A stretch of DNA of 64,000 nt from the NCBI RefSeq assembly GCF_021129305.1, contig NZ_JAJOMB010000026.1, positions 62,001-126,000 of the forward strand. The letters are read 5' to 3'. The position numbers and the translations under genes were made by a program. Positions 8,289 to 16,409 of the stretch are shown piece by piece. Numbering within the stretch: the stretch's first letter is position 1; every line of letters starts with the position of its first letter. Under the pieces are notes generated by a model. It was not told where the DNA came from and did not search any database. It worked only from the letters and a program-made list of their open reading frames with translations. Source of the stretch: Kineosporia babensis. Its GTDB lineage: Bacteria; Actinomycetota; Actinomycetes; Actinomycetales; Kineosporiaceae.

Positions 8289-9551
8289 TCAGGGGCGGAC
8301 GGACGAGGTCGGTGTCCGTCCGCCCGGTTCTCGCAGGATCTCGCGGAGCCGGCGGGCCAAGGCGGCCGTGCTCGTGCGGGCCACCGCCGTGTCGCGGTAG
8401 ATCCAGTGCAGGTACAGGCCCTGCTCGTTGCGGTACAGCCAGAGCGTCAGCCCGTGCCGGCCCGGCATGTTCACCTGGATGGCCGGGTTGCTCACATCGC
8501 CCTGCTGGTGGTCGCGAAAATCCAGATAGGAAAAGAAGTTCACCGCCCGGAAGCGGGTGGACGGGGCCAGCAGTTCCCATGCTCTGATGTAGTGCACCTC
8601 CTTCAGTGACCGGGCTCTGCGGTAGGCCGCCTGCGCGGTGCGGATGTGCTGGTCCAGGTCGGCCGGGCGGGGCACCGGGATCTCGATCGGCACGACGTTG
8701 ACGAACCATCCCAGCGAACCGGCATATCGCTCGCCCCGCTGGTTCAGCGCCACGAACGCCCGGTAGACGTCAGGTCCGCCTTCATCTCGTTGTGCTGTTG
8801 CCATGGCCGCGAGCAGTCCGGACATCATGCCGCCGCCCGCTGACCGGCAACGCCTTTCGAAGTCGGTGCACTCTGCGGCGGAGAGCAGTTCGACCACTTC
8901 GTTGCGATCATCGCCGCCGGACGGGCCCAGGACGACCGGGCTTTCGGGGAAGAATCCCTTGTCCCGGGCGAATTCGCGCCAGACGGAGAGGCGTTCGTCG
9001 AGCGCTTCGTTGCGCTGGTGTTCCTCCTGGCTGTAGGCGAAGAAGCTCGGTGGGCTGACCTGCCGGTAAGTGCCCACCAGTTCGGCCATGGCGATCACGA
9101 CCGACACCACGTCGCCGACCAGATGGTCCAGGCACAGGTGCACCGTGGTAGAGCGTTCACGGACCAGCGCACCCAGGCCGACCAGCGGCCCGTACACCGG
9201 ATCCAGTTCGGCGAACTGCTGTTTCAGGTAGCGGTGGACCACGTCCGGCGAGCCGAGCCAGCCGTGCGAGACCCGGTGCAGCCGCATCTGCGGGTACTCG
9301 CCCTGCGGGGTGAAACGGAGAACCGGGTGGCGCTGCAGCAGATTGCCGAAGGCCGCCTCCATCTCCGCCAGGTCCACCGGGCCGTCCACCTCGAACGTGC
9401 CGGAGATGGAACTGCCGCCCCCAGAGCGCAGATACCGGACCTGGTTGTAGCTCAGAATCCGGTCGGTGATCGGCCGGCCGACCGGGAGCAGGTGCCAGGC
9501 CCAGGCCAGGCCAGGTTCGACGGAGACTTGCCCGAGCGGGATCTGGCGCAT
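8289..9551 (-). CDS. Stand-alone condensation-domain protein
   Basis: 420 aa, the size of one NRPS condensation/acyltransferase domain, with no adenylation or carrier domain attached. The usual HHxxxDG active motif reads DHLVGDV (about residues 142-148): the catalytic second His and the Asp are kept while the first His and the Gly are changed. A late VNFFSYLDFRD region and FVALNQRGERYAGSLGWFVNVVP resemble the C-domain solvent-channel and latch parts. I chose the ATG at 9551, three bases after the P450 stop, rather than an ATG at 9584 inside that gene. It is the last gene of the P450 operon and could form an amide or ester on a P450 product, or recruit P450s as X-domains do; both are inference. 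Confidence 0.75.
   Translation of the reverse strand: MRQIPLGQVSVEPGLAWAWHLLPVGRPITDRILSYNQVRYLRSGGGSSISGTFEVDGPVDLAEMEAAFGNLLQRHPVLRFTPQGEYPQMRLHRVSHGWLGSPDVVHRYLKQQFAELDPVYGPLVGLGALVRERSTTVHLCLDHLVGDVVSVVIAMAELVGTYRQVSPPSFFAYSQEEHQRNEALDERLSVWREFARDKGFFPESPVVLGPSGGDDRNEVVELLSAAECTDFERRCRSAGGGMMSGLLAAMATAQRDEGGPDVYRAFVALNQRGERYAGSLGWFVNVVPIEIPVPRPADLDQHIRTAQAAYRRARSLKEVHYIRAWELLAPSTRFRAVNFFSYLDFRDHQQGDVSNPAIQVNMPGRHGLTLWLYRNEQGLYLHWIYRDTAVARTSTAALARRLREILREPGGRTPTSSVRP
8293..8325. terminator. 12-bp hairpin at convergent gene ends
   Basis: Perfect arms GGGCGGACGGAC (8293-8304) and its complement (8314-8325) with a 9-base loop. It lies after pepE and inside the last codons of the convergent condensation-domain gene, so it may serve as the terminator for pepE. 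Confidence 0.65.
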
Positions 9552-9553
9552 GC

Positions 9554-10738
9554 TCAGGCGGTGACCGGGAGGCTGTCGTAGCACCGTTCCACCAGCAGAC
9601 CGTGCCAGCGCAGATCCCGTTCCGGCACCGCCAGGCGCAGATTCGGGAACCGGCTGAACAGGGCGCCCAGGGCGATCCGGGCCTGGAGACGGGCCAGGTG
9701 CGCGCCCGGGCAGTAGTGCGGTCGGGCGCCGAAGGCGAAGTGGGCAGCGGCATTACCACGGTGTGGCTGCAGGGCGCCGGGGCCGGCGAAGCATGAAGGA
9801 TCACGGTTGGCCGCGGCCAGGGCGATGAGAACTACTGCGCCCTGGGGTATCACGGCGCCGGCCAGGGGTATGTCCGCCAGCGCAAAGCGCCACTGGGACA
9901 CCGGGAACGGGCTGGTCAGCCGCAGCAGTTCATCGATCACGCGCTCTCCGGGCGGGTTTCCGGCACGCAGCAGTTCGACCGTTCCGGCGGCCAGCAACGT
10001 GATCATCGGCGAGATCCCGCCGGAAAACAGCCCCCAGGCCACCGAGACCATCTCTTGGGCCGAGATCTGTTCAGTGCGCCGGGCCGCGACCAACAGGCTC
10101 AGCAGATCGTCGCCCGGGTCGCGACGCTTGTGCCCCAGCACGGAGCTCCACAGGCGCAGCAGGCGGGCCTGGTTCTGCTGGAACGTGGCCTGGCCAGGCG
10201 AACGGTCGCTGATCGCCGCCGCGGTGAGTTCGGCCAGTTGCGGGACGAATCGTTCGGGTACGCCCAGCGTTGCTGCAGTAGTACGAACCACCAATGGACG
10301 GGCGTACCCGGCTATCAGGTCGAAGTCACCGGACAGATGGTTCAGCAGGTCGGCGCAGGTGTGTTCGATCAGCGGGATCAGAGCTTCGGCCCGGGCCCGG
10401 GTCAGTCCCGGGGCGAGGATGGTTCGTAGCCTCCGGTGATCCTCGCCGTCGCTGTTGAGCAGATGGCGGCCTTCGACGGCGAAGATGTCGTCGGGGAAAC
10501 GCGATCCGCCGAATCCGCTGTCCGGGTCGGGCAGGCGGCGCAGGTCGTGGGCCAGCCGTGGATCACTGAGCGCAGTCCGGGCCGCCTGCGCGCCGGTGAC
10601 CAGCCAGGCCCTCAGACCGCCGGGCAGAGTCACCGGCTGGACCGGCCCGGTGCGGTGCAGTTGCTCCAGCGCCGAATGCAGGTCCCACCGGCTCGGATCC
10701 TCCGGGACGAACGCGTCGCAGCTGCGCAGTTCGGTCAT
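9554..10738 (-). CDS. Cytochrome P450 with unusual I helix
   Basis: 394 aa soluble bacterial P450. The haem-binding loop is FAFGARPHYCPGAHLAR with ligand Cys343, and the ExxR of helix K is ELLR. The I helix reads GLFSGGISPMITLL and lacks the normal acid-alcohol pair (AGxxT) that helps oxygen activation, so the enzyme may have altered chemistry such as coupling, peroxide use or a structural role. One base is shared with the stop of the preceding P450, so it is tightly coupled. No ferredoxin or reductase gene lies in the operon. Confidence 0.87.
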   Translation of the reverse strand: MTELRSCDAFVPEDPSRWDLHSALEQLHRTGPVQPVTLPGGLRAWLVTGAQAARTALSDPRLAHDLRRLPDPDSGFGGSRFPDDIFAVEGRHLLNSDGEDHRRLRTILAPGLTRARAEALIPLIEHTCADLLNHLSGDFDLIAGYARPLVVRTTAATLGVPERFVPQLAELTAAAISDRSPGQATFQQNQARLLRLWSSVLGHKRRDPGDDLLSLLVAARRTEQISAQEMVSVAWGLFSGGISPMITLLAAGTVELLRAGNPPGERVIDELLRLTSPFPVSQWRFALADIPLAGAVIPQGAVVLIALAAANRDPSCFAGPGALQPHRGNAAAHFAFGARPHYCPGAHLARLQARIALGALFSRFPNLRLAVPERDLRWHGLLVERCYDSLPVTA

Positions 10739-11949
10739 CAGGCGGCCGTGACCCGGACCGGAAGTGCTTCCAGCCCGCGCAAAGTGGCGGCCAGGTTCTT
10801 GTGCCGGAGCCGATCGCTGTCCAGCTCGATCGACCGGCTCCGCTGCAGCAGCCTTCCCAGGGCCACCCCGGTCTCCAGCCGGGCCAGCGGGCTGCCCAGG
10901 CAGTAGTGGATGCCTGCGCCGAACGACAGGTGCGGGTTGGGGGACCGGTCCAGGTCGAGCTGATCGGGCCGCTCGAACACCCGGGGGTCGCGGTTGGCCG
11001 AGCCGATCAGCAGGGCCACCCGCTCACCCTCCGCCAGTTCGACGCCGCCCAGCCGGGCCCGGGCCTGCACGGTCCGGAAGGTGACCTGTACCGAGGAGTC
11101 GTAACGCGCCAGTTCGTCCACCGCCCGCGGCACCAACTGGCCGTCCACCAGCCGGGACCGGGCCTGGCGCAGCTGCTGCGGATGCTCCAGGAGCGCCAGC
11201 ACGGCGTTCGCGATGATGTTGGCCGTGGTCTCGTAACCGGCCAGCAGGAGCAGCGAGCACATCGGGATGAGTTCACGCCGGGTGAACGAGCCGCCCGAGT
11301 CGGCGGCCGCGATCAGGGCGCTGAGCACGTCCGGGCCCGGTGACCGGCGTCGTTCACCGATCTTCTGGTGCAGGTAGGCCACCAGCACCGCCGCGGCCTT
11401 GCGGGCCGCCGTCCGGTCGGCCTCGCTGATCGAGTACGGCGGGTCGAGCAGGCGCCCGATCGGCGGGGTCTGTGCCCTGATCCACGGCTGGTCGGCCTGC
11501 GGGATCGCGAACAGGCTGCCGATCACCCGGAGGGAGAGAGGATAGGCGAAATCCGTCAGTACGTCGGCACTTCGCTGGGCCAGCATCACCTCGAGCAACT
11601 CGTCCACGTACCCGGCGATCCGGGGTTCCAGCGCAGAGATCGCCTGTGGGCCGAGGAACTGGGCCGCCAGCCGCCGCAGCGGACCGTGGCCGGGCGGGTC
11701 CTGTCCGAGGAACGAGAAGATCCGCTTCTCACTGGTCGGCTCACCGTGCCCGAGCCGGTTGTCCCGCAACGCCGCCGAGACGTCCCGATGGCGGGTGAAT
11801 ACCCGCAGCCCGTACGGGCCCGGGCAGACCGGTGTGGCCTCCCGGGCTCGTTCGTACCGGCTGTACGGGTCCTCGTGCAGTCCTGGGTCGAAGGGGTCGA
11901 ACCAGGGCCGCAGCAGAGCCAGATCTTCCGAACGAAGCGGCAGCGTCAT
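10738..11949 (-). CDS. Cytochrome P450
   Basis: 403 aa. Standard actinobacterial P450: I helix LLLLAGYETTANII with complete AGxET, helix K ELAR, and haem loop FGAGIHYCLGSPLAR with Cys350. It starts one base after the stop of the small exported protein (TGAtATG) and overlaps the next P450 by one base, so all are read from one message. Substrate unknown. Confidence 0.9.
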   Translation of the reverse strand: MTLPLRSEDLALLRPWFDPFDPGLHEDPYSRYERAREATPVCPGPYGLRVFTRHRDVSAALRDNRLGHGEPTSEKRIFSFLGQDPPGHGPLRRLAAQFLGPQAISALEPRIAGYVDELLEVMLAQRSADVLTDFAYPLSLRVIGSLFAIPQADQPWIRAQTPPIGRLLDPPYSISEADRTAARKAAAVLVAYLHQKIGERRRSPGPDVLSALIAAADSGGSFTRRELIPMCSLLLLAGYETTANIIANAVLALLEHPQQLRQARSRLVDGQLVPRAVDELARYDSSVQVTFRTVQARARLGGVELAEGERVALLIGSANRDPRVFERPDQLDLDRSPNPHLSFGAGIHYCLGSPLARLETGVALGRLLQRSRSIELDSDRLRHKNLAATLRGLEALPVRVTAA

Positions 11950-11950
11950 A

Positions 11951-12484
11951 TCAGGGCAGGTACAGCACGACGCCGGCCTGGATCTTGTCGGCCTCGTCGG
12001 CAGGGGTGCCGCAGTCCCCGAGCGTGGTGGTGATGATCTGGTTCTCGTATCCGGCGAACTTGGTGCTGGAGGCGTCGGTGGTGCCGGAGATCAGCACTGC
12101 CGCAGTACCGTTCAGCGTGGTCTGCTCGAAGTTGGTGTAGGTGCCGGTGGTGTACTTGCCGTCCTTCCAGTCTACCCGCGCCGTGTAGCTGAGGCCCGAG
12201 TTGGCGCCGGTGCACTCGCCCTTGGGCAGGGTTCCGCTGAAGGTGCTGGTGCCGGTCATCAGCAGGTCCGGGCCGAGGGTGCAGAGGATCTCGCCGGTGC
12301 CGTGGAAGATCACGCTGTCCGGGTCGTCCGGGTTCTGCTCGCCCACTGTGTCCGAGGCGGTGCTGGTGCAGACGGCGGGCAGCGGGATCGGCAGGTTGAT
12401 CGCGGCCGAGGCGCTCGGGGCGGCGCCGACCAGCGCGCCGAGGCAGAGGGCGGCGGCTGTGAGCTTGTGGTTCAGACGGCGCAC
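11951..12484 (-). CDS. Small exported protein inside the P450 operon
   Basis: 177 aa, not a family I recognise. A signal peptide is clear: VRRLNHKLTAAALCLGALVG followed by AAPSASAA, with likely cleavage near residue 30. The mature part of about 147 residues is Thr/Ser/Gly-rich, predicted mostly beta, with four cysteines (LPAVC, EILC, GEC, GDC) that could form two disulfides. I chose the GTG at 12484, eight bases after the P450 stop; longer frames would overlap that P450. Its position between two P450 genes is odd, since P450s act in the cytosol. It may be a substrate, carrier or self-protection factor. Confidence 0.7.
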   Translation of the reverse strand: MRRLNHKLTAAALCLGALVGAAPSASAAINLPIPLPAVCTSTASDTVGEQNPDDPDSVIFHGTGEILCTLGPDLLMTGTSTFSGTLPKGECTGANSGLSYTARVDWKDGKYTTGTYTNFEQTTLNGTAAVLISGTTDASSTKFAGYENQIITTTLGDCGTPADEADKIQAGVVLYLP

Positions 12485-12492
12485 GGTGTTGG

Positions 12493-13668
12493 CTACCTTT
12501 CGTCGGCAGGAGCGAGGCGCATCGGGAGGCTGGTCCACCCGGCGAGCGTGATACGTCGAGCGGTGCGTGGTCCGGCGGAGCGGCTGGTCCCTGGAAAGCG
12601 CTGCTGCAGAGCGGGAACAGCGCACTCGGCGATGGTGCGGGCCAGGCGCGCACCGAGACAGTAGTGGGCGCCCCCGCCGAACGCGAGTAATGGAACGGTG
12701 TTTCGGTCTGGATCGAAGTGGTCAGGATCGGGGTATCGCTCCGGATCACGGTGGGCCGAACCCAGCAGGGCCATCACCTCCTCGCCCGGTTCCAGGGTGA
12801 TCTCGCCGACCACCACGGCGCACCGGGTGATTCGGGTGACCAGTTGCAGGGGCGGGTCGTGACGGAGCGACTCCAGCACCGTGCGGTGGGTTCCGGTGGC
12901 CGGCGCGGCCAGGCAGTGATCGACGAGAGTGACGGCGGTGTCGAAACCAGCTGCCAGAGCAAGCATCAGGGCGGAGACGGCTTCGTCGTCCCGCAGGATG
13001 CTGACGTGGCCGGCCAGATCGTCACGTGGTCGGCGGCGCCGCTGGAGCACAAGATCCTCGAGCAACGGACGCAGGACGCCGGCGCTCCGGTCAGCTCGCC
13101 TGATGGTTGCCTCGCTCGGGAGCGGATCGAGCAGGCCCAGCAGCGGCTGGACCAGCTCGTAGAGCTCGGGACCGGAGTCGGCGGGCACGCCGACCAGGGC
13201 GCAGATAGTGTCCCGGACCACCGGCAAGCTGTAGTGCTGGTGCAGATCGACCGGATCGGGCCGGTCCTCGAGCGTCCCGAGTCGTTCGGCGACCGAGACC
13301 TGGGTGACCTGGGCCAGGTGCCTCAGCCGGGCCGGGGCGAAGGCCGGGGCCATCGCCCGGCGTAGCCGCAGATGGTGCTGGTCGTTCTGAAAGACCATGC
13401 AGGAAAGAAAGGCCAGCATGCCCGGGTGGTCTCGCCAGAAGGGCAGGTGCGCGTCGAACCAGGCCGCGTCCTTGGCGGCGAAGGCCGGGTCGCCGAGGAT
13501 CTGCGCCACGTCCTGGTACCGGCTGAAGATCCACAGGCCCTGGTCGGTGCGCAGCGCTGGATGTTCCTGCCGCAGCCGGGCGTACCACGGATAGGGGTCG
13601 CGAACCGGTTTGGGAAGCAGGACGTTGCGCAGGATCTCCCGCACATCCCCACCGGCAGCCGTCAGCAT
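12493..13668 (-). CDS. Cytochrome P450, first gene of the operon
   Basis: 391 aa. I helix LMLALAAGFDTAVTLV carries AGxDT, helix K is ESLR, and the haem loop is FGGGAHYCLGARLAR with Cys337. The C-helix region DQHHLRLRRAMAPAF binds the haem propionates in the usual way. It opens the five-gene unit (P450, exported protein, P450, P450, condensation domain). The gap upstream to the preceding gene is 126 bases and should hold the promoter unless the upstream PLP-enzyme transcript reads through. Confidence 0.88.
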   Translation of the reverse strand: MLTAAGGDVREILRNVLLPKPVRDPYPWYARLRQEHPALRTDQGLWIFSRYQDVAQILGDPAFAAKDAAWFDAHLPFWRDHPGMLAFLSCMVFQNDQHHLRLRRAMAPAFAPARLRHLAQVTQVSVAERLGTLEDRPDPVDLHQHYSLPVVRDTICALVGVPADSGPELYELVQPLLGLLDPLPSEATIRRADRSAGVLRPLLEDLVLQRRRRPRDDLAGHVSILRDDEAVSALMLALAAGFDTAVTLVDHCLAAPATGTHRTVLESLRHDPPLQLVTRITRCAVVVGEITLEPGEEVMALLGSAHRDPERYPDPDHFDPDRNTVPLLAFGGGAHYCLGARLARTIAECAVPALQQRFPGTSRSAGPRTARRITLAGWTSLPMRLAPADER

Positions 13669-13794
13669 CCGAAAGCCCTCCCCCTGGACTCGCCGCTCGG
13701 AAAGCTAGCAGTGTCCGGTGGGAGGGCGCCTCTCGAGAACCGGGAGAGCGGCGATTCGTGACATCCCGCCCACTAGGTCCTGTCCGTGGATCAC

Positions 13795-14226
13795 TCAGAA
13801 CTCGTCGGTCTCTTCTGGTTGCCAGAACTCCTGACCGGTCTCGGCGGGCCGGGAATCCCAGCGCAGATCCCGTACCAGTTCCAAGGTGCTGAGCAAGGTT
13901 TCGGAACTGATCGGGTCGGCGTGGAGCTGCCGGCCGGCATTGCCGCAACCCCGATCTCCGCACGAGCACAGCGGAACATGGCTCATCGCGAAGGGAAAGC
14001 CGCTCTCAGCCAGAACGGCGACTCCGTCCGACTCGTCCGGTTCACCCTTCCAGAGCTCGATCCCGGCCGTCCCGTCCCGGTGCAGACGCACCAGCGCGAC
14101 CAACCCGCGCTTGGGTACTGTGGTGACCACCACGTCCCTAGTTCTGCCCGAGGTCTCCTGCCGCTCGGCGGGCCACGGACGCCCCTCGACCAGAAGCACC
14201 CGGGTCTGTTCGTCCCACTCGATCAT
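13795..14226 (-). CDS. Hypothetical protein with CSCGDRGCG motif
   Basis: 143 aa, function not recognised. A Cys cluster in VPLCSCGDRGCGNAGRQ may bind a metal; the rest is acidic and soluble, with a Trp-rich end (RWDSRPAETGQEFWQPEE). The start overlaps the end of the PLP-enzyme gene by four bases (ATGA), so the pair is translationally coupled. Similar short CGxxxCG proteins occur scattered in actinobacteria, but no role can be assigned. It lies just upstream of the P450 operon. Confidence 0.65.
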   Translation of the reverse strand: MIEWDEQTRVLLVEGRPWPAERQETSGRTRDVVVTTVPKRGLVALVRLHRDGTAGIELWKGEPDESDGVAVLAESGFPFAMSHVPLCSCGDRGCGNAGRQLHADPISSETLLSTLELVRDLRWDSRPAETGQEFWQPEETDEF

Positions 14227-15443
14227 CCGCTGAACTCCGTACGGTCCAGGGCAGCGCGCAGATCGGCGATCAGATCCTCGGCGTCCTCCAGGCCGATCGA
14301 GAAGCGAAGATGCCCGTACTGCAGGAACTCTGGCGGGTAGTTCTCGCTTCCGCCTCGCGCATCCGGACCCACGTGAACGATCAGCGACTCGTCGTGCCCG
14401 AGCGAGACGGCCGAGGTGATCACCCGCAGGTTGGCCACGAACCGGTTCTGCGTGTCCGCATCGCCCTTCACCGCGAAGGCCATCATTGCGCCGAAACCTC
14501 TTCCGGCGAACTGTTTCACCGCCAGATCGTGCTGCGGATGCGTGGCCAGGCCCGGGTAGTAGACGTAGGCGATACGGGGATCGGACTGCAGGTACTGGGC
14601 CACCACCTCGGCCGTGGCCAGGTGCTGTCGCAGCCGCAGCGGCAGAGTGACCGAGCCACGCATGATCAGCCAGGCGTTGAACGGTGAGATCACGCCGCCC
14701 ACGTCGACCAGGGCGTCGTGACGGATGCGGTCAATCAGGCAGGAGTCGCCGATCACCGCGCCACCCATGGCATCTCCGTGACCGTTGATGTACTTGGTCA
14801 GGGAATGAATCACCAGGTCGGCGCCGTCGGCCAGCGGCTGGTACAGCGGGGGAGGGGTGAAGGTGCCGTCCACGGTGAAAAGCGCGCCGGCGTCGTGCGC
14901 GATCTGTGCGACACCCCGAATGTCGGCGACCTTCGTGGTCGGGTTGGCGATCGTCTCCACATGAATGATCTTGGTGTTGGGCCGGACCGCGGCCCGCACC
15001 GCAGCCAGGTCACCGACGTCCACAAAGGTCGCCTCGATGCCGTAGCGCTGGGGCAGAAGCTGGGCGAAGAGCCGCCACACCGCCTCGTAGGTGACGTCGG
15101 AGACCACCACGTGATCGCCGCTCTTGAGCAGGGTGAAGAAGACGCCGTGCAGGGCCGCCACCCCGGTCGCGAACACGGCGGCGGCCTCGCCACCCTCCAT
15201 CGCGGCCAGCTTGCGCTCCAGCCCGGCCTGGTTGGCGCCGCCGTTGCGGGTGTAGAGCGGCTGGTCGGTGGCCGACCAGTTCATCGCGGCCGGGTCTTCC
15301 GGCAACCGGTAGGAGTTGGCCATCACCAGCGGTGTGCGGATCGCCCCGCTGCCCTCGTCGATCCGGTTGCCGCCGTGCACCGCCCAGGTGCTGGTACCTA
15401 CGCTCGCCGGGTCGTGCTTGTCGGGCCGGTTCTCCTGGTTCAT
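14223..15443 (-). CDS. Cys/Met-metabolism PLP enzyme (gamma-synthase/lyase family)
   Basis: 406 aa from the ATG at 15443. This family makes or breaks C-S bonds at the gamma or beta carbon of amino acids with pyridoxal phosphate. The Schiff-base lysine is in HSLTKYINGHGDAMGG, the phosphate site near FATGVAALHGVF, and the end HLRFSIGLEDAEDLIADL is typical. It could be a cystathionine gamma-synthase, O-acetylhomoserine sulfhydrylase or methionine gamma-lyase; the sequence does not decide. It is coupled to the small Cys-motif gene and lies upstream of the P450 operon. Confidence 0.85.
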   Translation of the reverse strand: MNQENRPDKHDPASVGTSTWAVHGGNRIDEGSGAIRTPLVMANSYRLPEDPAAMNWSATDQPLYTRNGGANQAGLERKLAAMEGGEAAAVFATGVAALHGVFFTLLKSGDHVVVSDVTYEAVWRLFAQLLPQRYGIEATFVDVGDLAAVRAAVRPNTKIIHVETIANPTTKVADIRGVAQIAHDAGALFTVDGTFTPPPLYQPLADGADLVIHSLTKYINGHGDAMGGAVIGDSCLIDRIRHDALVDVGGVISPFNAWLIMRGSVTLPLRLRQHLATAEVVAQYLQSDPRIAYVYYPGLATHPQHDLAVKQFAGRGFGAMMAFAVKGDADTQNRFVANLRVITSAVSLGHDESLIVHVGPDARGGSENYPPEFLQYGHLRFSIGLEDAEDLIADLRAALDRTEFSG

Positions 15444-15466
15444 CCCAGCACGATAACCACAACGCC

Positions 15467-16345
15467 TCAGCGCATCACATAGCGCTTCATCACCTTGAAG
15501 GTGCCGTCCGGCTGCGGCATCGAGGCGTCCTGCACGGCCAGCTCGTGGTGGTAGTCCCAGCGGGTGCGCAGGTCCCAGATCGCCCCGGTGAGCTCGACCT
15601 CGTAGGCCAGGACGCCGCCGAGGTCGGTGCCGCACAGGTTGGCGCCGGCGAAGTTCACCGACGAGAGCTTGGCGTCGCGCAGATCGGCCCCGCTCAGGTC
15701 GGCCCTTTCCAGGCGCACGTAGCCGGTCCGGCCCGAACGACCCATCATCACCTCGCGCATCCGCGCCTCACGCAGATCGGCGCCGGTCAGGTCGGTACCG
15801 CCGAACGTGGCGCCGGTCAGGTCGGCCTGGCTCAGGCGCACCTCGGCCAGGTTGGTCTCGGTCATGTGGGCCCCGGCCAGGCTGGCATGCTCCAGGTCGG
15901 CGCTGGCCACCGTGGCCTTCTTGAGGTCGGCGCCGCCGAGGCGGACCCGGGTGAGCCGGGCCCCGCGCAGGTTGGTGCTGCGGACCGCGGCGTCGCCGAG
16001 GTCGGCCTGATCCAGGTCGGCGCCCTGCAGGTCGGCGTTGCACAGGTCGGCCCCGTGCAGGTGCCCCTCGTGCAGGTCGGCTCCGCTCAGGTGGGCGCCC
16101 TTGAGGATGGCCCAGGTCAGGACGGTGTCGTGCAGGGTTGCGCTGGTCAGGTCGACCCCGGCCAGGTTCGCCCCCTCCAGGTTGGCGCCGGTCAGGTTGG
16201 CGCCCTGCAGATCGGTGCCGCGCAGGTCCGTGCCCTGCAGGATGCAGCGGCTCAGGTCGGCGCCGTGCAGCTGGTAGTCCTTCAGCCGGGTGTTCCTCAG
16301 GTCCCGGCCGGCCAGATCTTCTTCGCCCAGGCTGTTCACTGACAT
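15467..16345 (-). CDS. Pentapeptide-repeat protein
   Basis: 292 aa made almost entirely of A(D/N)LxG-type pentapeptides from about residue 10 to 250, for example GADLHEGHLHGADL, which fold as a right-handed square beta-helix. Some members mimic DNA and protect gyrase, others have unknown roles; the sequence gives no further hint. A non-repeat tail (about 45 residues, WDLRTRWDYHHELAV) follows. It stands 23 bases upstream of the PLP-enzyme gene on the same strand and may share its message. Confidence 0.88.
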   Translation of the reverse strand: MSVNSLGEEDLAGRDLRNTRLKDYQLHGADLSRCILQGTDLRGTDLQGANLTGANLEGANLAGVDLTSATLHDTVLTWAILKGAHLSGADLHEGHLHGADLCNADLQGADLDQADLGDAAVRSTNLRGARLTRVRLGGADLKKATVASADLEHASLAGAHMTETNLAEVRLSQADLTGATFGGTDLTGADLREARMREVMMGRSGRTGYVRLERADLSGADLRDAKLSSVNFAGANLCGTDLGGVLAYEVELTGAIWDLRTRWDYHHELAVQDASMPQPDGTFKVMKRYVMR

Positions 16346-16409
16346 GGCATCCAGCGTCGGTCAGGGTTGGGGACCGGGCCAGTCGAAGCCCCGCTCGGCG
16401 CAATGAACT

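Noticed and set aside
8289-13668. Complete NRPS gene cluster
   Set aside because: No adenylation, carrier or thioesterase domain is present around the condensation domain.
13669-13794. Biarylitide-type pentapeptide precursor upstream of the P450
   Set aside because: No five-codon gene of MxYxH type is visible in the gap.
15332-16342. Plus-strand frame opposite the pentapeptide-repeat gene, itself repetitive
   Set aside because: The repeats are only the complement of the pentapeptide codons.
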